Assembly (NCBI RefSeq): GCF_014649115.1
Contig: NZ_BMSK01000009.1
Location: 1 to 64,000, forward strand
Reading direction: 5' to 3'
DNA from: Streptomyces eurythermus
GTDB taxonomy: Bacteria; Actinomycetota; Actinomycetes; Streptomycetales; Streptomycetaceae
Length of the DNA stretch: 64,000 nt
In this document: in pieces, positions 7,435 to 16,416 of the stretch
How the letters are laid out: the number at the start of each line of letters is the position of its first letter
How positions within the stretch are numbered: position 1 is the first letter of the stretch
Notes under the pieces: generated by a model
The model's input: the letters and a program-made list of their open reading frames with translations, nothing else
Told to the model about the DNA's origin: nothing
The model's database searches: none
Translations under genes and position numbers: made by a program

Positions 7435-7674
7435 TCAGTGGTTGAGGCAGGTGTTGCCGAAGGCCGGGTTCAGCAGGCCGACGATGTCAATGGTGTTGCC
7501 GCACAGGTTGATCGGCACGTGCAGGGGGATCTGGATGGTGTTGCCGGAGATGACGCCCGGCGAACCGACAGCGGCGCCGCCCGCACCGGCGCTGGCGGAA
7601 GCCACACCGGCACCACCGGCGACGGCCGCGGCGGCGGCGGAGGTCAGAACCAGACCCTTCGCGATACGCGACAT
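7435..7674 (-). CDS. chpF: Short chaplin
   Basis: This is a secreted amyloidogenic surface protein of aerial hyphae, 79 residues. The signal peptide covers residues 1-27 (ending GVASA) and the remainder is essentially one chaplin domain. It runs GGAAVGSPGVISGNTIQIPL, then VPINLCGNTID, then LNPAFGNTCLNH at the C-terminus, with both conserved Cys. The architecture is that of the self-secreted short chaplins. AAGGAG is 10 bases before ATG 7674. It is divergent from the polysaccharide operon. The symbol follows position relative to S. coelicolor (from memory); the chaplin call itself is secure. Confidence 0.92.
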   Translation of the reverse strand: MSRIAKGLVLTSAAAAAVAGGAGVASASAGAGGAAVGSPGVISGNTIQIPLHVPINLCGNTIDIVGLLNPAFGNTCLNH

Positions 7675-8115
7675 GGAGAGGTGCTCCTTGGAATCGACAC
7701 AACATCCGGGCGGATACCCGGCGTTGTGTCAACGCCCGGCGCCGCCTGGAGTTGTGCCGCCAAAGGGGTGACGTGCGGGTGCCGGCGGGTGACGACGTGG
7801 CCGGGGCGCCACCGCGGCCGGCGGGACCCCGGGCCCGGCCGCTCCCCCGCACGGCGTAGCGGACCCACGCCCGGCGCACCGGGTGCCCTACCGGTGTCTG
7901 CGCAGGCGGGCCTACGCCGACGCGCCCGGCACCACCGGCGATCCGGGTGATCCCGGCCCGGCTCCCCGGCGCGTGCGGTGACCCGCCGGGCTTCCGGCTC
8001 GTTGGCCACGCGGACGCGGCGTGGGCCCGCGAGCCCTTCGCCGCCGTGGACGCCCCGGACCGAGGGCGCGTTCACGACCGCAGTCCCGAGCGCCCGTGAG
8101 CGAGGTACCCCGCGC
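7675..8115. other. Divergent intergenic region, 441 bp
   Basis: It holds the chaplin promoter region (7690-7756). It must also hold the promoter of the polysaccharide operon read to the right, for which I see no clear consensus. The frame read to the right is open from 7978, but it lacks a ribosome site and coding character before 8116. The rest is G+C-rich with no other recognisable element. Confidence 0.5.
7690..7756 (-). promoter_or_regulatory. BldN-type promoter and overlapping inverted repeat of the short chaplin
   Basis: Read on the minus strand: CACAAC (7756-7751), 16 bases, CGTTGA (7734-7729). The -10 is perfect and the -35 matches four of six of the BldN consensus as recalled. Overlapping the -10 and the likely start point is an inverted repeat, GACACAAC (7696-7703) and GTTGTGTC (7723-7730), with a nested CCGGG/CCCGG pair. 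The left arm belongs to a 14-mer (7690-7703) that recurs upstream of another chaplin at 21261-21274 with one change. This suggests a shared regulator site. Confidence 0.55.
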
Positions 8116-9327
8116 ATGCACCAGTCAGTCCCCGCCCTCCGGCCCCGGGTCCTGCACCTCGCGCAACCCGTCGACGGCGGTGTCGCCCGGGTCGTGCTCG
8201 ACCTGGTACGGGCCCAGCTCGCGGCGGGCGTGCCGGTCACGGTCGGCTGTCCCGGCGGCGCGCTCGCCGCGGGCCTGCGGGAGCTGGGCGCCGAGGTCCG
8301 CGACTGGCCCGCCCGCCGGCCCCCGGGGCCCGGACTGCCGGGCGAGGTACGGCGCCTGGCGCGCCTGGTCGAGCAGGTGCGCCCCGCCCTGGTGCACGCG
8401 CACAGCGCCAAGGCCGGGCTGGCCGCGCGGCTCGCCCTGCGCGGGCGTGTGCCGACGGTGTACCAGCCGCACGCCTGGTCCTTCGAGGCGGCCGGCGGAC
8501 TCACCGGGGCGCTCGCCCTGCGCTGGGAGCGGTGGGGGGCGCGCTGGGCCGACCGGGTGGTGTGCGTCAGCGCGGCGGAGCGGGCGACCGGACTGCGCGC
8601 CGGGGTACGCGCCGCGTACACGGTCGTCCCGAACGGCGTCGACACCATCCGGTTCGCACCGGGCCCCGCCGCGCCCTCCGCGCGGTGTGCCGGCCAGGGG
8701 ACGGACCGGCCGCTCGTCGTCTGTGTGGGCCGCCTGTGCCGGCAGAAGGGCCAGGACGTGCTGCTGCGCGCCTGGCCCACCGTCCTCGGCGCGCTGCCCG
8801 GGGCCCGGCTCGCGCTGGTCGGCGACGGCCCGGACGGTACGGCGCTGCGGCTGCGGGCGCACCCCTCGGTGGAGTTCGCCGGTGCCGTCGCCGATGTCGT
8901 GCCCTGGTACCGGGCCGCCGACCTGGTCGTGCTGCCCTCGCGCTGGGAGGGCATGGCGCTCGCCCCGCTGGAGGCGCTGGGCTGCGGACGGCCGGTCGTC
9001 CTCACCGATGTCGACGGCGCCCGGGAGAGCCTGCCGCCCGCGCTCGCCGCGCGCTGCCTGGTGCCGCCGGAGGATCCCGTGGCGCTGGCCCGGGCGATCA
9101 CCGGCCTGCTGGCCGACCCGCCGCTGCGCGCGGCACTCGGCGACCAGGGGCGCCGGCACATCGCCTCCCGGCACGACGTACGGCTCACCGCCGCACGGAT
9201 CACGGCCGTCTACGACGAACTCCTCACGCCGGCCGGGCACCGCGCACCGCGCCTTCCCGGCCCCGCGCGCGCCAGTGGACCGCACCGGGCCCTGCCCGGG
9301 CGGTGCGAGGGGGCCGGGCGCTCGTGA
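8116..9327 (+). CDS. GT4 family glycosyltransferase
   Basis: This 403-residue cytoplasmic or membrane-associated GT-B glycosyltransferase probably adds a sugar from a nucleotide donor to a lipid-linked saccharide. The N-terminal Rossmann half has the acceptor-side glycine region AQPVDGGVARVVLDLV and VHAHSAKAGLAARLA. The C-terminal half has VVPNGVDTIRF, CVGRLCRQKGQDVLLRAW and the nucleotide-sugar E-x7-E motif (EGMALAPLEALGCG). ATG 8116 is chosen because the family N-terminus starts there, although the ribosome site is only GAGCGAGG-like. It is the first gene of a run of eight stop-start coupled genes. Its stop overlaps the next start in GTGA. Specificity cannot be read from the sequence. Confidence 0.88.
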   Translation: MHQSVPALRPRVLHLAQPVDGGVARVVLDLVRAQLAAGVPVTVGCPGGALAAGLRELGAEVRDWPARRPPGPGLPGEVRRLARLVEQVRPALVHAHSAKAGLAARLALRGRVPTVYQPHAWSFEAAGGLTGALALRWERWGARWADRVVCVSAAERATGLRAGVRAAYTVVPNGVDTIRFAPGPAAPSARCAGQGTDRPLVVCVGRLCRQKGQDVLLRAWPTVLGALPGARLALVGDGPDGTALRLRAHPSVEFAGAVADVVPWYRAADLVVLPSRWEGMALAPLEALGCGRPVVLTDVDGARESLPPALAARCLVPPEDPVALARAITGLLADPPLRAALGDQGRRHIASRHDVRLTAARITAVYDELLTPAGHRAPRLPGPARASGPHRALPGRCEGAGRS

Positions 9328-10754
9328 CCACGGAGACCACCGTCCCCTCGCCCGGCACGCAGCAATGGGCGTCCGGGATCCCGCACGGCCCGGTCCGGCC
9401 GGCGCGCCACGTCGGCGGCTTCCGGTTCCCGTCGCGGCGCCCGCCCGCGCGGTCCGACTCGCCGCTGCCGCTGTTCGCCGCCGATCTGCTCGCCGCGCTG
9501 GCGGGCGCGGTCGTCCTGGAGGAGGCCGCCGGCCGGCCGCTGCCGGCCGCCGCGCTGGTCGCCGGCGCGCTGCTGCTGCGTCCGCGCTCCGCCCGGCCGG
9601 GGCCCGGGGCCCCCGGCGTGCTCGACGAACTCCCCGCCCTGTGCGGGCGGGCGGCGGTGACCTGGCTGGGCCTGGCCGCGCTGCTCGCCGCGTACGATCC
9701 CGCGCGCGCCCTGACCGCCCGGACCCTGCTGCTCGGCTGGGCGCTGCACGCGGCGGCGGCCGGGGCGGGCCGGGGCGCGGTGCACTGGCGGCGCCGGGCC
9801 GCGCTGCTGCGGCATCCGCGTACCGCCCTGGTCGTCGGGCCCGCCGCGACCGCGCAGCGGGTGGCCGCCGCGCTGCTGCGCCACCCCCGCTGCGGGGTAC
9901 GGCCGGTGGGCGTGGTCGCCGACCGCCCGGAGGGTGCCGCCGGGCTGCCGGTCCTCACCACCGGCGAGGAGGTGGAGCGGGCGCTCATCCGCAACGGGGT
10001 GCGGGTCGTGCTCACCGTCCACCCGGCCGTACGCACCGCGCGGGCTCCGCTGCTGCGGGCGCTCGCCGCATCGGGGTGCGCGCTGTGGGAGGCGGAGGCG
10101 GACTCCCCGGCGTACGAGATGCGCGAACAGCTCGCCGGGTTCGCCGTGCGCCGGCTGGACACGGGCGCGCGGCGGCGCGGCGCCGCCGGCAAGCGGCTGC
10201 TGGACGTCGTGGTGTCCGGGACGCTGCTGGTGCTGGTCAGCCCGGTGCTGCTGGTGTGCGCGACGGTGCTGCGGCTCACCGGCGGACCCGGTGTGGTGTT
10301 CCGGCAGGAGCGCGTCGGCATGGACGGCCGCCCCTTCACCATGCTGAAGTTCCGCACCCACCGCCCGGCCGACGAGCAGGAGGCGGCCACCCGGTGGAGC
10401 GTGGCCGGCGACCAGCGGATACGCCCCTTCTGCCGGTTGCTGCGGCGGACCTCGATGGACGAGCTGCTCCAGCTGTGGAACGTCTTCCGGGGCGACATGA
10501 GCCTGGTCGGCCCGCGCCCCGAACGCCCGTACTTCGTCGCGCAGTTCAGCCGGATGCACCCGGGCTACGCGGCCCGGCACCGCATGCGGACCGGCATCAC
10601 CGGGCTGGCCCAGGTCAACGGGTTGCGCGGGGACACCTCCATCGAGGACCGGGCCCGCTTCGACAACGCCTACATCGACAACTGGTCGCTGTGGCAGGAC
10701 ATCCGCATCCTGCTGCGCACCGCCGCCGCGGTCGTGCGGTCCACGGGGAGCTGA
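9324..10754 (+). CDS. Polyprenyl-phosphate sugar-1-phosphate transferase
   Basis: This initiating enzyme transfers a sugar-1-phosphate to undecaprenyl phosphate at the membrane to start a polysaccharide repeat unit. The protein is 476 residues. An N-terminal hydrophobic part with several weak membrane segments (about 48-160) is followed by a short Rossmann-like linker. The catalytic bacterial sugar transferase domain runs from about residue 285. It has a membrane-associated hairpin (LLDVVVSGTLLVLVSPVLLV), KFRTHRPADE, the Asp-Glu pair at 379-380 (SMDELLQLWNV) and GDMSLVGPRPE. The GTG at 9324 overlaps the previous stop. The conserved Pro of the DELPQ motif is Leu here. The long N-terminal part matches the WbaP/ExoY-like polytopic class. 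The sugar is unknown. Confidence 0.9.
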   Translation: MTTETTVPSPGTQQWASGIPHGPVRPARHVGGFRFPSRRPPARSDSPLPLFAADLLAALAGAVVLEEAAGRPLPAAALVAGALLLRPRSARPGPGAPGVLDELPALCGRAAVTWLGLAALLAAYDPARALTARTLLLGWALHAAAAGAGRGAVHWRRRAALLRHPRTALVVGPAATAQRVAAALLRHPRCGVRPVGVVADRPEGAAGLPVLTTGEEVERALIRNGVRVVLTVHPAVRTARAPLLRALAASGCALWEAEADSPAYEMREQLAGFAVRRLDTGARRRGAAGKRLLDVVVSGTLLVLVSPVLLVCATVLRLTGGPGVVFRQERVGMDGRPFTMLKFRTHRPADEQEAATRWSVAGDQRIRPFCRLLRRTSMDELLQLWNVFRGDMSLVGPRPERPYFVAQFSRMHPGYAARHRMRTGITGLAQVNGLRGDTSIEDRARFDNAYIDNWSLWQDIRILLRTAAAVVRSTGS

Positions 10755-10757
10755 CCG

Positions 10758-12137
10758 ATGGCCCTCGCCCCGCCGCCCGGCCTCCTCACCCGGCTGCGCC
10801 CGCTGCTGCCCGTACTGCCGGTCCTGCCGGTGGTGGCCGTGGTGGCGCTGCTCGCGCTGCCGGTCGCGCCCGGCGCGGACGGCGGCGCGGGTCCCGCCGA
10901 CGCGCTGTCCGCGCTGGTCGTCGTCGCCTGCGCGGTACGGCTGCTGCGCGCGCGCCGCCGCCCGCTGACCCCGGCCGCCGCGGTGATCCTCGGCCTGCCG
11001 GTGGCCGGACTGGTGCCGGCCGCGCTGCACGCGGTCCCGGCCGACGCCGGGATCACCGGCCTGGGCCGCTACCTCCAGATCTTCGTCCTCGTCCCGGCCG
11101 CCGTGGTGCTCCTGCTCCGCGACCGGGCCGACTTCCGGCTGCTGGCCTGGTCGTTCGTGGGGCTCGCGCTCTGGCAGGGGGCGGTCGGCACGCACCAGTA
11201 CGTCACCGGGACCGGGGCCTCGTACCAGGGCCGGGACGTCCGGGCGGTCGGCACCTTCGGGGTGGCGGACGTGATGGGCATGGCCACGGTGGTGTCGTTC
11301 GGGCTGGTGTGCGCGGTGGGGCTGGCGCTGGGCCGTACCGGGCCCCGGGAACGGGCCGTGGCCCTCGCCTGCGCGCTGCTGCTGCCGGTGCCGCTCGCCC
11401 TGTCCTTCAGCCGGGGCGCCTGGATCGCCACCGCCGTCACCCTCACCGTGCAGCTGCTGCTGGCCGGGGTGCGCCGGGCGGTGCGGGTGGCCGCGGCGGT
11501 GCTGGCGGCGGGGGTGGTGCTGGTGGGCGGCCTGGGGGTGGGTACGACGATGCTCCGGGAGCGGATCGACAGCATCACGCGGGTCGCCGACGCGCCGGAC
11601 CAGTCGGTCACCGACCGGTACACGATGTGGGCGGCGGCCCTCGGCATGTGGCGGGAGCGTCCGCTGACCGGCGTCGGGCTGAAGGCGTTTCCCGAGTACC
11701 GCGACGCGCACGCCTCGCTCGCGCTGTCCTCGGGCAGCGACACGGAGGGCGCGGGCGCGGCCTTCCGCCGGCAGCCGCTGCTGTCCCCGCACAACATGTA
11801 CCTGCTGGTCCTCGGCGAGCAGGGGCTGACCGGGCTGCTGTGCCTGGCGGGCGGCTGGCTGGCCCTGCTGGTGTGCGCCCTGCGCGGCCTGCGCCTCACC
11901 CGCGCGGCCGGCGGCCGGGGCCTGGACTGCGCGCTGGTCGCCTGCGGGCTGCTGGTCTGGCAGCTCGTGGACTTCGCGTACGCCGACATCGGCGGCCCGT
12001 CGACCGTGCTGACGGCGGTGTCCCTCGGCCTGGCAGCGTGGTGGGCCCTCCCGGCCGCCGGCCACCCCGGCCCGGCGGATCCCCGCACCCCCCGGCTCCC
12101 GCGTCCGGCGGTACGGGGACAGGCGGCCACGCGATGA
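10758..12137 (+). CDS. O-antigen ligase / Wzy-like polysaccharide polymerase
   Basis: This 459-residue polytopic membrane protein has roughly ten or more hydrophobic segments. A large extracytoplasmic loop contains the hallmarks of the O-antigen ligase/polymerase (Wzy_C) fold: SFSRGAWIATAVTL, RPLTGVGLKAFPEYRD, and SPHNMYLLVLGEQGLTGLL (the HNxYL..E.G..GL motif). It would polymerise lipid-linked repeat units or ligate the chain outside the membrane. GGGGAG lies 8 bases before ATG 10758, and the gap to the previous gene is 3 bases. Its neighbours (initiating transferase, flippase, Wzz-like protein) make the polymerase reading the better one. Confidence 0.85.
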   Translation: MALAPPPGLLTRLRPLLPVLPVLPVVAVVALLALPVAPGADGGAGPADALSALVVVACAVRLLRARRRPLTPAAAVILGLPVAGLVPAALHAVPADAGITGLGRYLQIFVLVPAAVVLLLRDRADFRLLAWSFVGLALWQGAVGTHQYVTGTGASYQGRDVRAVGTFGVADVMGMATVVSFGLVCAVGLALGRTGPRERAVALACALLLPVPLALSFSRGAWIATAVTLTVQLLLAGVRRAVRVAAAVLAAGVVLVGGLGVGTTMLRERIDSITRVADAPDQSVTDRYTMWAAALGMWRERPLTGVGLKAFPEYRDAHASLALSSGSDTEGAGAAFRRQPLLSPHNMYLLVLGEQGLTGLLCLAGGWLALLVCALRGLRLTRAAGGRGLDCALVACGLLVWQLVDFAYADIGGPSTVLTAVSLGLAAWWALPAAGHPGPADPRTPRLPRPAVRGQAATR

Positions 12138-13882
12138 CCCGCACGCCCGACGGAACCGGGGAACCACAGCCCGGCACCGGCACGTCCGCCGTGACCGCCG
12201 TGGCCGGGGCACTGCAACCGGAGAGCGGCCTCGGCCCGTCCGCCGTAGCAGCCCCGCTCCCCTCCCCCGCGGGCCGCCCCCCGGAATCCGCTCCCCTCAC
12301 CTCCCGTCTCCTGGCGCGGGCCGCGCTCCTCACCGCCTGTCTGTCCGTCGCGGCGGCGCTGCTCGGGCTGGTGCGGGACCAGTCGCTGGCACGGTTGTTC
12401 GGGGCCGGGCGGGACACGGACGCCTTTCTGGTCGCCTGGACCGTGCCGGAGTTCGCGGCCACGCTGCTCATCGAGGACGGGCTGGCCTTCGCGCTGATCC
12501 CGGCGTTCAGCGCGGCCCTGGCCCGCCGCGCGCGGGGCGATGCCGGGGATCCGGTGCGGTCGCTGATGGCCGGCACCCTGCCCCGGCTGGCGGCGGCGTT
12601 CGCGGCGGCCGGGGTGCTGCTCGCGCTGGCCGCGCCGTGGTGTGTCGCGGTGCTCGCGCCGGGCCTGCCCGACCCGGACCTGGCCGTGGACTGCACCCGG
12701 CTGACGGCGAGTTGCGTGCTGAGCTTCGGCCTCGCCGGGTACTGCAGCGCTGCCCTGCGGGCACACCGCCGCTTCCTCGCGCCGGCCGCGATCTACATCG
12801 TCCACAACGTCGCGATCATCACGGCGATGTACGCGTTCGGCGGCCGGTGGGGCGTACGGTCGGCCGCGTTCGGGGTCGCGGCGGGCGGCTGCCTGATGGT
12901 GGCCGTGCAACTCCCTTCGCTGCTCGGCGAGTTACGTCGCGGCAGGGGCGGCCGTACGAGGCTCAGGGGCGGTCGTACGGAGCTGCGGCCCGCCGCCCCG
13001 GCGCCCCCGCTGGACGTGCCGCTGCTGGCCGCCGTGCTGCTGTTCGCGCTGTGCCGGCAGTCGCAGGTGCTCATCGAGCGGTTCCTGGCCTCCGGGCTGC
13101 CCGCCGGGGCCATCTCCCACCTGAACTACGCGCAGAAGGTCGCGCAGATCCCGATGACGCTGTCCATGATGCTGTCCACGGTCACCTTCCCGGTGGTGGC
13201 GCGGGCGCTGGCCGACGGCGACACCGAGCGGGCCCGGGGCCGGGTCGAGCGGGACGTCGCGGTGGCCGCCCGCCTGGTGCTGCTCGGCGCGGCCGCCGTC
13301 GTGGCCTGCGCCCCGCAGCTGATCGGGCTGCTGTTCCAGCGGGGCGCGTTCACGGCCCAGGACACGGCGGCGACCGCCGGTGTCATGCGCGTCTACGCGC
13401 TCGGGCTGCTCGCCCAGACCCTGACCGGGGTCCTGGTCCGCTCGTACTTCTCGGCGGGCCGCGCCACCTGGTACCCGCTGGCCGCGATGGCCGCGGGGAT
13501 CGCCGCGACCTGCGGGCTCGGCGCGTGCACGGCCGATTCCCTGGGTGCCGTCGGGATCGCCGCCGCCAACGCCGCCGGGATCACCCTGACCGCCGCGCTG
13601 CTGCTCGCGGGCACCGGCCGCCGCCGGGTACCGCTGCGGGCCGGGACCGTGCTGCGCGGGCTGGGCCGTCCCCTGGGGGCAGCCGGCGCGGCCACCGTGG
13701 CGGGCGGGCTCGCGGCGGGCGTGCCGTCGGCCGCCCCGGCCGGGCTCGCCGCCGGCGCGGCCACGGTGACCGTCGTCTTCCTGCTGCTCGGCGGCGCCCC
13801 GGGTGCCCGCGCCCTGGCCCCCGCCCTCCGCCCCGTCCGCTCCCTCCCGCAAAGGCTCGCCCATGCCCTCACCACCCGCTGA
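12134..13882 (+). CDS. MurJ/MviN-type lipid-linked oligosaccharide flippase with a TTA codon
   Basis: This 582-residue MOP-superfamily flippase has about 65 low-complexity cytoplasmic residues, then MVIN-family sequence (LLGLVRDQSLARLFGAGRDT, FLVAWTVPEFAATLLIEDGL, RFLAPAAIYIVHNVAIITAM, LIGLLFQRGAFTAQDTAAT). It carries about 13-14 membrane segments. In this operon it most likely flips the polymer repeat unit rather than lipid II. Codon 267 (bases 12932-12934) is TTA, in frame, within LLGELRRGR. In Streptomyces, TTA is read only by the bldA tRNA, so translation should depend on development. ATG 12134 overlaps the previous stop (ATGA). Confidence 0.88.
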   Translation: MTRTPDGTGEPQPGTGTSAVTAVAGALQPESGLGPSAVAAPLPSPAGRPPESAPLTSRLLARAALLTACLSVAAALLGLVRDQSLARLFGAGRDTDAFLVAWTVPEFAATLLIEDGLAFALIPAFSAALARRARGDAGDPVRSLMAGTLPRLAAAFAAAGVLLALAAPWCVAVLAPGLPDPDLAVDCTRLTASCVLSFGLAGYCSAALRAHRRFLAPAAIYIVHNVAIITAMYAFGGRWGVRSAAFGVAAGGCLMVAVQLPSLLGELRRGRGGRTRLRGGRTELRPAAPAPPLDVPLLAAVLLFALCRQSQVLIERFLASGLPAGAISHLNYAQKVAQIPMTLSMMLSTVTFPVVARALADGDTERARGRVERDVAVAARLVLLGAAAVVACAPQLIGLLFQRGAFTAQDTAATAGVMRVYALGLLAQTLTGVLVRSYFSAGRATWYPLAAMAAGIAATCGLGACTADSLGAVGIAAANAAGITLTAALLLAGTGRRRVPLRAGTVLRGLGRPLGAAGAATVAGGLAAGVPSAAPAGLAAGAATVTVVFLLLGGAPGARALAPALRPVRSLPQRLAHALTTR

Positions 13883-14609
13883 GTCCCCGGCGCCCGGCCC
13901 GGCCCCGTGGATCGCCATGTACCACTCGGTCGGCGACTGCTCCGACGACCCGTACCGCGTCACCGTCTCCCCCGGCCGGCTGGAGCGGCAGCTGCGCTGG
14001 CTGGTCCGGCGGGGGCTGCGCGGGGTGTCGGTGGCCGAGCTGCTGGCCGCCCGGGACCGGGGCGAGGGGAGGGACCTGGTGGGTCTCACCTTCGACGACG
14101 GGTATGCCGACTTCCTCGTCAACGCCCTTCCGCTGCTGGCGCGTTGGAAGTGCACGGCCACGCTGTTCGTGCTGCCCGGCCGGCTCGGCGGCGACAACGC
14201 CTGGGACCCGCTGGGCCCGCGCAGGCCGCTGCTGACCGCCGACGGCATCCGGCGGGCCGCCGCCGAGGGCGTGGAGATCGGCTCGCACGGCCTCACCCAC
14301 GTCGATCTCACCCGGGCCGACGACACCCGGCTGAAGTCCGAGACGGCCGAGAGCCGGGCCGCGCTGGAGGAGTTGACGGGCGCCCCGGTGCGCGGCTTCT
14401 GCTACCCGTACGGCACGGTCGACCGGCGCGCGGTGGCGGCCGTGCGGGAGGCCGGGTACGCCTACGCGTGCGCCATCGACCCCGGGGAGCTGACCGGCCG
14501 GCACGCCCTGCCGCGGGTGCACATCGGGCAGGACGACACCGCCGTACGCCTGCTGCTGAAACGCCGGCTGCACCGGTGGCGCCGACGGCCGGTGGAGGGA
14601 CTGCGGTGA
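13863..14609 (+). CDS. NodB-type polysaccharide deacetylase, no signal peptide
   Basis: This 248-residue carbohydrate esterase (CE4) removes acetyl groups from N- or O-acetylated sugars. Conserved motifs: MYHSVGD, TFDDGY at 76-81 (catalytic Asp78, metal Asp79), SHGLTH at 141-146 (metal His142 and His146), and RGFCYPYGTVDR. There is no signal peptide or membrane anchor, so it would act on cytoplasmic or membrane-face intermediates unless exported another way. The start at ATG 13863 overlaps the flippase by 20 bases. The following GT4 gene starts in its stop (GTGA). It is likely part of repeat-unit modification; the substrate is inferred from context only. Confidence 0.88.
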   Translation: MPSPPAESPAPGPAPWIAMYHSVGDCSDDPYRVTVSPGRLERQLRWLVRRGLRGVSVAELLAARDRGEGRDLVGLTFDDGYADFLVNALPLLARWKCTATLFVLPGRLGGDNAWDPLGPRRPLLTADGIRRAAAEGVEIGSHGLTHVDLTRADDTRLKSETAESRAALEELTGAPVRGFCYPYGTVDRRAVAAVREAGYAYACAIDPGELTGRHALPRVHIGQDDTAVRLLLKRRLHRWRRRPVEGLR

Positions 14610-15763
14610 GGGTCCTGCACATCATCACCGGGCTCAACGTGGGCGGTGCCGAGCAGCAACTGCGGCTGCTGCTGCGGCATCTGCCCGTCGAGTGCGAGGT
14701 GGTCACGCTGACCGATCCGGGGCCGGTGGCCGACGGGCTCGCGGCCGACGGGGTGCGGGTGATCCACCTCGGCATGACCGGCAACCGCGACCTGGGCGCG
14801 CTGCCCCGGCTGACCGGGCTCATCCGGCACGGCCGGTACGACGTGGTGCACACCCACCTGTACCGGGCCTGCCTGTACGGCCGGATCGCCGCCCGGCTGG
14901 CCGGGGTGCGCGCCGTCGTCGCCACCGAGCACTCGCTCGGGGACACCCAGACGGAGGGCCGGCCGCTCACGGCGGGGGTCCGCGCGCTGTATCTGCTGGG
15001 CGAGCGGCTGGGGCGGACCACCGTCGCGGTCTCCCCGGCGGTCGCCGCCCGGCTGGCCCGCTGGGGCGTGCCCGAGCCGCGCATCACGGTCGTGCCGAAC
15101 GGCATCGACCTCGCCCGGTTCGCCTACGACCCGGCGGCCCGCCGCCGCGCCCGCGCCGAGCTGGGCCTGGACGAGGGCGCGTTCGTGATCGGCGGCATCG
15201 GCCGGCTCGTCCCCGGCAAGCGCTTCGACGTCCTGGTGCACGCCCTGGCCGGGCTGCCCGCCGACTGCCGGCTGCTGCTGGTCGGCGGCGGCCCGCAGGA
15301 CGGCGCGCTGCGGCGGGCCGCGCACCGGGCCGGCGTCGCGGACCGGGTGGTGTTCGCCGGGGAGCGGCCGTGTCTGCCCGACGGTTCGCCCGGGCCCGGC
15401 CTGCCCGCGCTGGCCTCGGCGATGGACGTGCTGGCCGCCCCCTCCCCCGAGGAGGCGTTCGGGCTGGCGGTGGTGGAGGGGCTCGCGGCCGGGCTGCCGG
15501 TGCGCTACACCTCCTGCCCGGCCCTCGAGGACCTGCCGCCCGAGGCCGCCCCGGACGCGGTACGGGTCCCGTGCGACCCCGGCGCGTACGCCCGCGCGCT
15601 CGCCGGGGTGCGCGCCGCCGGGCCCGGTCCGCGCGCCCCCGCCGGGGCGGCCCGCCACTACTGCGTCACCCGCAGCGCCGCCCGGCTCCTGAACGTCTAC
15701 GCGGCGGCGCTCGCCCACCCGGCCCGGACCCCCGGCCCCCCGCAGAAAGCCGTCCTGTCATGA
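14606..15763 (+). CDS. GT4 family glycosyltransferase
   Basis: This is the second GT-B glycosyltransferase of the operon, 385 residues. Its N-terminus has the typical HIITGLNVGGAEQQLRLLL glycine loop. VVHTHLYRACLYGRIAARLAGV, AVSPAVAARLARWGV, TVVPNGIDLARF, IGRLVPGKRFDVLVHAL and a C-terminal EEAFGLAVVEGLAAGLPV (E-x7-E) follow. This is closer to the GT4 subgroup of exopolysaccharide transferases than the first enzyme. GTG 14606 overlaps the deacetylase stop, and its own stop overlaps the Wzz-like start in ATGA. The sugar donor and acceptor are not determinable by eye. Confidence 0.88.
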   Translation: MRVLHIITGLNVGGAEQQLRLLLRHLPVECEVVTLTDPGPVADGLAADGVRVIHLGMTGNRDLGALPRLTGLIRHGRYDVVHTHLYRACLYGRIAARLAGVRAVVATEHSLGDTQTEGRPLTAGVRALYLLGERLGRTTVAVSPAVAARLARWGVPEPRITVVPNGIDLARFAYDPAARRRARAELGLDEGAFVIGGIGRLVPGKRFDVLVHALAGLPADCRLLLVGGGPQDGALRRAAHRAGVADRVVFAGERPCLPDGSPGPGLPALASAMDVLAAPSPEEAFGLAVVEGLAAGLPVRYTSCPALEDLPPEAAPDAVRVPCDPGAYARALAGVRAAGPGPRAPAGAARHYCVTRSAARLLNVYAAALAHPARTPGPPQKAVLS

Positions 15764-16416
15764 CCGAGAACAACACCCGGCGCCACCGCGGCCCCCGCCT
15801 CACCCCGCCCCGCGCGCTTCCGCCCTGGTCGCTGGTGGCGGCCGGGGTCCTCGCGGGCGGGCTGCTGGGCGGCGGGTACGGCGTGCTGCGGCCCGCCGAG
15901 TACACGGCCACCAGCTATCTGGTCGCCGTGCCCGGCGAGCGCTCCGACTCCGCCGGCGCGCTGGGCTTCGCGCAGGCCTACGGCCGTATCGCCACCCAGC
16001 CCGCGGTGCTCGCCGACGCCCGGGCGGCCGCCGGGGTGCCGGCGGCCGCGCTGCGCGCCGGGGTGCGCACCGCGACCTCGCCGGACGCGCCGATGGTCGC
16101 CGTCTCCGCCACCTCGCCCCGCCCGGCCGAGGCCGCCGCCATGGCCAACGCGGTCGCCGGGGCGCTGACCCGGCGCGCCGACGCGGCCCGGGCCGGCACC
16201 CGGGTGTCCCTGGTGCCGTTCACCCGCGCGGTACGGCCCACCGAGCCGTCCTCGGCGTCCGCCGGGGTGACGGGGCTGGTCGGGGCGGCCGGGGGCGGGC
16301 TGCTCGGCGCCCTGGCGCTGCTGGTACGGCCGCGCCGGGCAACGGAGGCGGAGGCCCCGCGCCCGGCCCCGGTGCCCGGACCGGCCGTCCTCGACGGCGC
16401 GCGCGGCCGGCGGTGA
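15760..16416 (+). CDS. Wzz-like chain-length / polysaccharide co-polymerase protein
   Basis: This 218-residue protein has the two-membrane-segment layout of polysaccharide co-polymerases. TM1 is near residues 25-48 (WSLVAAGVLAGGLLGGGYGVL), followed by the typical RPAEYTATSYLVAV start of the periplasmic-side domain. TM2 is near residues 170-190 (VTGLVGAAGGGLLGALALLV) and is followed by a short Arg/Pro-rich tail. There is no attached tyrosine kinase domain. It would set chain length together with the Wzy-like protein. ATG 15760 overlaps the previous stop and the stop overlaps the next GTG. Confidence 0.78.
   Translation: MTENNTRRHRGPRLTPPRALPPWSLVAAGVLAGGLLGGGYGVLRPAEYTATSYLVAVPGERSDSAGALGFAQAYGRIATQPAVLADARAAAGVPAAALRAGVRTATSPDAPMVAVSATSPRPAEAAAMANAVAGALTRRADAARAGTRVSLVPFTRAVRPTEPSSASAGVTGLVGAAGGGLLGALALLVRPRRATEAEAPRPAPVPGPAVLDGARGRR

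Noticed and set aside
8021..13882. A very long open frame of about 1950 codons across the polysaccharide genes
   Set aside because: Most of it is a shadow: an Arg/Pro/Gly-rich translation out of phase with the glycosyltransferase, sugar transferase and polymerase genes. Only its last part (from 12134) is a real gene, the flippase.
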